NCBI RefSeq assembly: GCF_001275385.1 | Contig: NZ_LGIW01000011.1 | Location: forward strand, 124,001 to 188,000 | Reading direction: 5' to 3' | DNA: 64,000 nt | DNA from: Exiguobacterium sp. BMC-KP | Lineage (GTDB): Bacteria; Bacillota; Bacilli; Exiguobacteriales; Exiguobacteriaceae | Part shown: positions 62,509 through 64,000 of the stretch, one piece after another | Layout of the letters: each line of letters begins with the position of its first letter | How positions within the stretch are numbered: the stretch's first letter is position 1 | Translations under genes and position numbers: made by a program | Notes under the pieces: generated by a model | Told to the model about the DNA's origin: nothing | Seen by the model: only the letters and a program-made list of their open reading frames with translations | Database searches by the model: none

Positions 62509-62632
62509 GTATGGACTTACATATAAACTAACCTATCAATAATAATAGAAGGATGGGAAATATAACCAACTTTCTCCTGGTATTCACTGTATACTGAAGA
62601 TAACTTACAAATCAGGAATGGAGCGATGAAAG

Positions 62633-63478
62633 ATGAAACGAAAATGGATGGGTGCCAGCTTAGCGCTCGCAAGTGTTGGGTTACTCGTTGGACCACAACA
62701 AGGTGCAGAGGCAGCGACACCGAAAATCAAGGTCCACTATATCGATGTCGGTCAAGGTGACGCGATTTACATCAAGATGCCAAGTGGTGAGGATATCGTC
62801 ATCGATGGTGGCAACAAGGGGAAAGGTGATGCACTCGTCGCCTATCTAAAGAAACAGAAGGTCGGTGATATTGAGGTACTGATCTCGACGCATCCGGATG
62901 CCGATCATATTGGTGGGCTTGATGAGGTCCTCGACTCGTTCAAGGTCAAGAGCGTCTATGCACCGAAGGTCAAGCACACGACGCAAGCCTATAAGGACTT
63001 CTTGTTGGCGGTCAAACGCGAGAAGCTGACAATCAAGACGGCGAAGGCGGGTGTCTCACTCCCGGTCAAAGGCGTGAAGGCGCAGTTCGTCGGACCGGTC
63101 AAAGACTATGCGAAGAGTGATCTGAACAACTGGAGTGCGGTCTTACACGTCGCTTACAAGAAGAACACGTTCTTGTTCACGGGAGACGCGGAATTGAAGT
63201 CGGAGCAAGACATGATCGCGAAGAAGAAGACGCTGCGTGCGGACGTCCTCAAGGTCGGGCATCATGGGGCGAAGACATCAACAAGTGCGACGTTCCTCAA
63301 GTACGTTAAACCGAAGTACGCCGTCATCAGTGTCGGGAAGAACGCGTATGGACACCCGACGAAGGAAGTCGTGACGAACTTGAAGCGTGCGAAGGCGACG
63401 ATGCTGCGGACCGATAAGAGTGGCACAATTGTCTTCGAAGGGAATGGATCGTCCTACACGATCAAGAAGTCGAAATGA
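62633..63478 (+). CDS. Secreted ComEC/Rec2-related MBL-fold hydrolase
   Basis: A 281-residue protein with a signal peptide (LALASVGLLVGPQQGAEAA) and a metallo-beta-lactamase domain of the type fused in ComEC: VHYIDVGQGDAIYI, VLISTHPDADHIGGLDEVL, LFTGDAELKSEQDMI and VGHHGAKTSTSATFL. In ComEC this domain may degrade the non-transported DNA strand; stand-alone secreted versions are likely nucleases or phosphodiesterases. GGAGCG precedes ATG 62633. Its stop overlaps the DUF3006 gene, a usual partner of this family. GC is higher than in the surrounding sequence. Confidence 0.92.
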   Translation: MKRKWMGASLALASVGLLVGPQQGAEAATPKIKVHYIDVGQGDAIYIKMPSGEDIVIDGGNKGKGDALVAYLKKQKVGDIEVLISTHPDADHIGGLDEVLDSFKVKSVYAPKVKHTTQAYKDFLLAVKREKLTIKTAKAGVSLPVKGVKAQFVGPVKDYAKSDLNNWSAVLHVAYKKNTFLFTGDAELKSEQDMIAKKKTLRADVLKVGHHGAKTSTSATFLKYVKPKYAVISVGKNAYGHPTKEVVTNLKRAKATMLRTDKSGTIVFEGNGSSYTIKKSK

Positions 63479-63699
63479 AAAAGCGAAAAGGGATTATCGA
63501 CCGAATTGAAGAGAAGTGGGTCGTCGTCGAGTTCGATGATGGGATGCGCGACATTCTGATTTCCCGCTTTCCGATGACGGTGGAGTCCGGTGATGTCATC
63601 TGGATGGATGAGTACGGTCATATCGAGAAGGACGACCGTGAACGGCAGCGACTCTCGAATGAAATCGATGAGCTGATGGAAGAACTATGGGAAGACTAA
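63475..63699 (+). CDS. DUF3006 family protein
   Basis: A 74-residue protein beginning KGIIDRIEEKWVVVEFDDGMRDI and continuing with FPMTVESGDVIWMDEYG, an SH3-like beta fold of DUF3006, with a charged helix at the end (SNEIDELMEELWED). DUF3006 genes regularly follow secreted ComEC-like MBL genes; the role is unknown. Its ATG overlaps the preceding stop by 4 nt. Confidence 0.9.
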   Translation: MKKRKGIIDRIEEKWVVVEFDDGMRDILISRFPMTVESGDVIWMDEYGHIEKDDRERQRLSNEIDELMEELWED

Positions 63700-63720
63700 A
63701 AAAGAAATGAGCTGAAGCAG

Positions 63721-64000
63721 ATGAATAAGTTAGGACAAGCGGTCGTCATCGTTGGGTTAGGGTTATCACTCGTTGGATGCGGCACACAAGAGACAATAGA
63801 AGATCCACCAAAAAAAGCAGCGAATCCGACTGAAAAGGTCGAGGTGGCAGAACCGAAAAAAGAAGATGTCTATTTCAAAGACGACACGTTAAAGATCGAC
63901 ATGGCGACCGTCAAGATTCTTTCGACAGAAGTACTTGAGCCGAGTAAAGAGTATTTCCGCGAAAAACCACAACTCGTTTTCACATATGAGACGACGAACG
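63721..64000 (+). CDS. DUF5067-domain lipoprotein (cut by window edge)
   Basis: An open frame of 93 codons from ATG 63721 to the window end. It has a signal peptide with lipobox SLVGCG, a Lys/Pro/Glu-rich linker, then VYFKDDTLKIDMATVKILST and KPQLVFTYETTN, the start of a DUF5067 domain. It is probably a surface lipoprotein of unknown function. It follows DUF3006 by 21 nt on the same strand. A weaker relative lies at 4545-5087. Confidence 0.8.
   Translation, partial: MNKLGQAVVIVGLGLSLVGCGTQETIEDPPKKAANPTEKVEVAEPKKEDVYFKDDTLKIDMATVKILSTEVLEPSKEYFREKPQLVFTYETTN

Noticed and set aside
1..64000. tRNA, rRNA, prophage structural genes or origin of replication
   Set aside because: Scanned for T-arm/anticodon patterns, phage gene order, Rep proteins and iterons; none seen.

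Overview
The window is a mosaic stretch of low-to-moderate GC DNA from a Bacillota bacterium. The AGGAGG-type ribosome binding sites, HemAT, YkoS/YkoT-like and CadC/CadA genes, IS3/IS30 elements and several hairpins with U tracts all point there. Gene content and the alternation of AT-rich and GC-richer blocks look most like an Exiguobacterium-type accessory region or plasmid; that genus call is inference. No rRNA, tRNA, CRISPR array or replication origin was seen.

Layout. 1-4.3 kb: two membrane c-di-GMP genes (one runs off the window start). 4.5-8.1 kb: small or uncharacterised genes and two broken genes (DinB-like, Rrf2). 8.36-9.4 kb: an intact IS30-family element. 9.5-12.5 kb: a three-gene glycosylation operon (YkoS-like membrane protein, GtrB-like glycosyltransferase, GtrA flippase). 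12.8-16.5 kb: an Rrf2 regulator, an MFS exporter behind a palindromic operator, and a globin-coupled aerotaxis receptor. 16.5-17.9 kb: an IS150-type element with a frameshifted transposase. 17.97-20.1 kb: fabH with a FapR-like box, then a wrecked fabF. 20.6-24.4 kb: a monooxygenase, a Cache-GGDEF cyclase and DUF2975. 24.6-28.3 kb: an IS3-family element that cut one gene on each side, followed by a toxin remnant, its DUF3885 immunity gene and a truncated subtilisin-like protease. 28.5-30.7 kb: a secreted nuclease with EF hands and a secreted phospholipase A2-like protein.

33-34.5 kb carries two type II toxin-antitoxin pairs. 34.7-51.8 kb is a metal-resistance island. It holds CopD, a P-type ATPase cut short by a Tn3-family terminal repeat, cadA-cadC with resolvase and res-like site (remnant of a cadmium transposon), an M23 peptidase, CcdA, a two-component system, a YdhK lipoprotein, a multicopper oxidase, a 16-cysteine copper-storage protein, an orphan response regulator, a PCYCGC lipoprotein and a CopB-type ATPase. 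Together these would export copper/cadmium, oxidise Cu(I) outside the cell, buffer copper in the cytosol and sense envelope metal.

53-64 kb: LLM monooxygenase and MBL lipoprotein with divergent HxlR, a MarR-MFS pair, an Lrp regulator with divergent isochorismatase, small hypothetical genes, a ComEC-like secreted hydrolase with DUF3006, and a DUF5067 lipoprotein running off the end.

The most unusual signal is a dispersed repeat present at 30902-32069, 51861-53116, 59832-60524 and (3' part only) 61588-61726, always in the same orientation. Two copies carry a RadC/JAMM-domain gene flanked by a series of conserved hairpins, one of which shows a compensatory base change between copies; a third copy has lost the gene but kept the hairpins. 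This looks like a radC-associated mobile or structured-RNA element that I cannot match to a named family.
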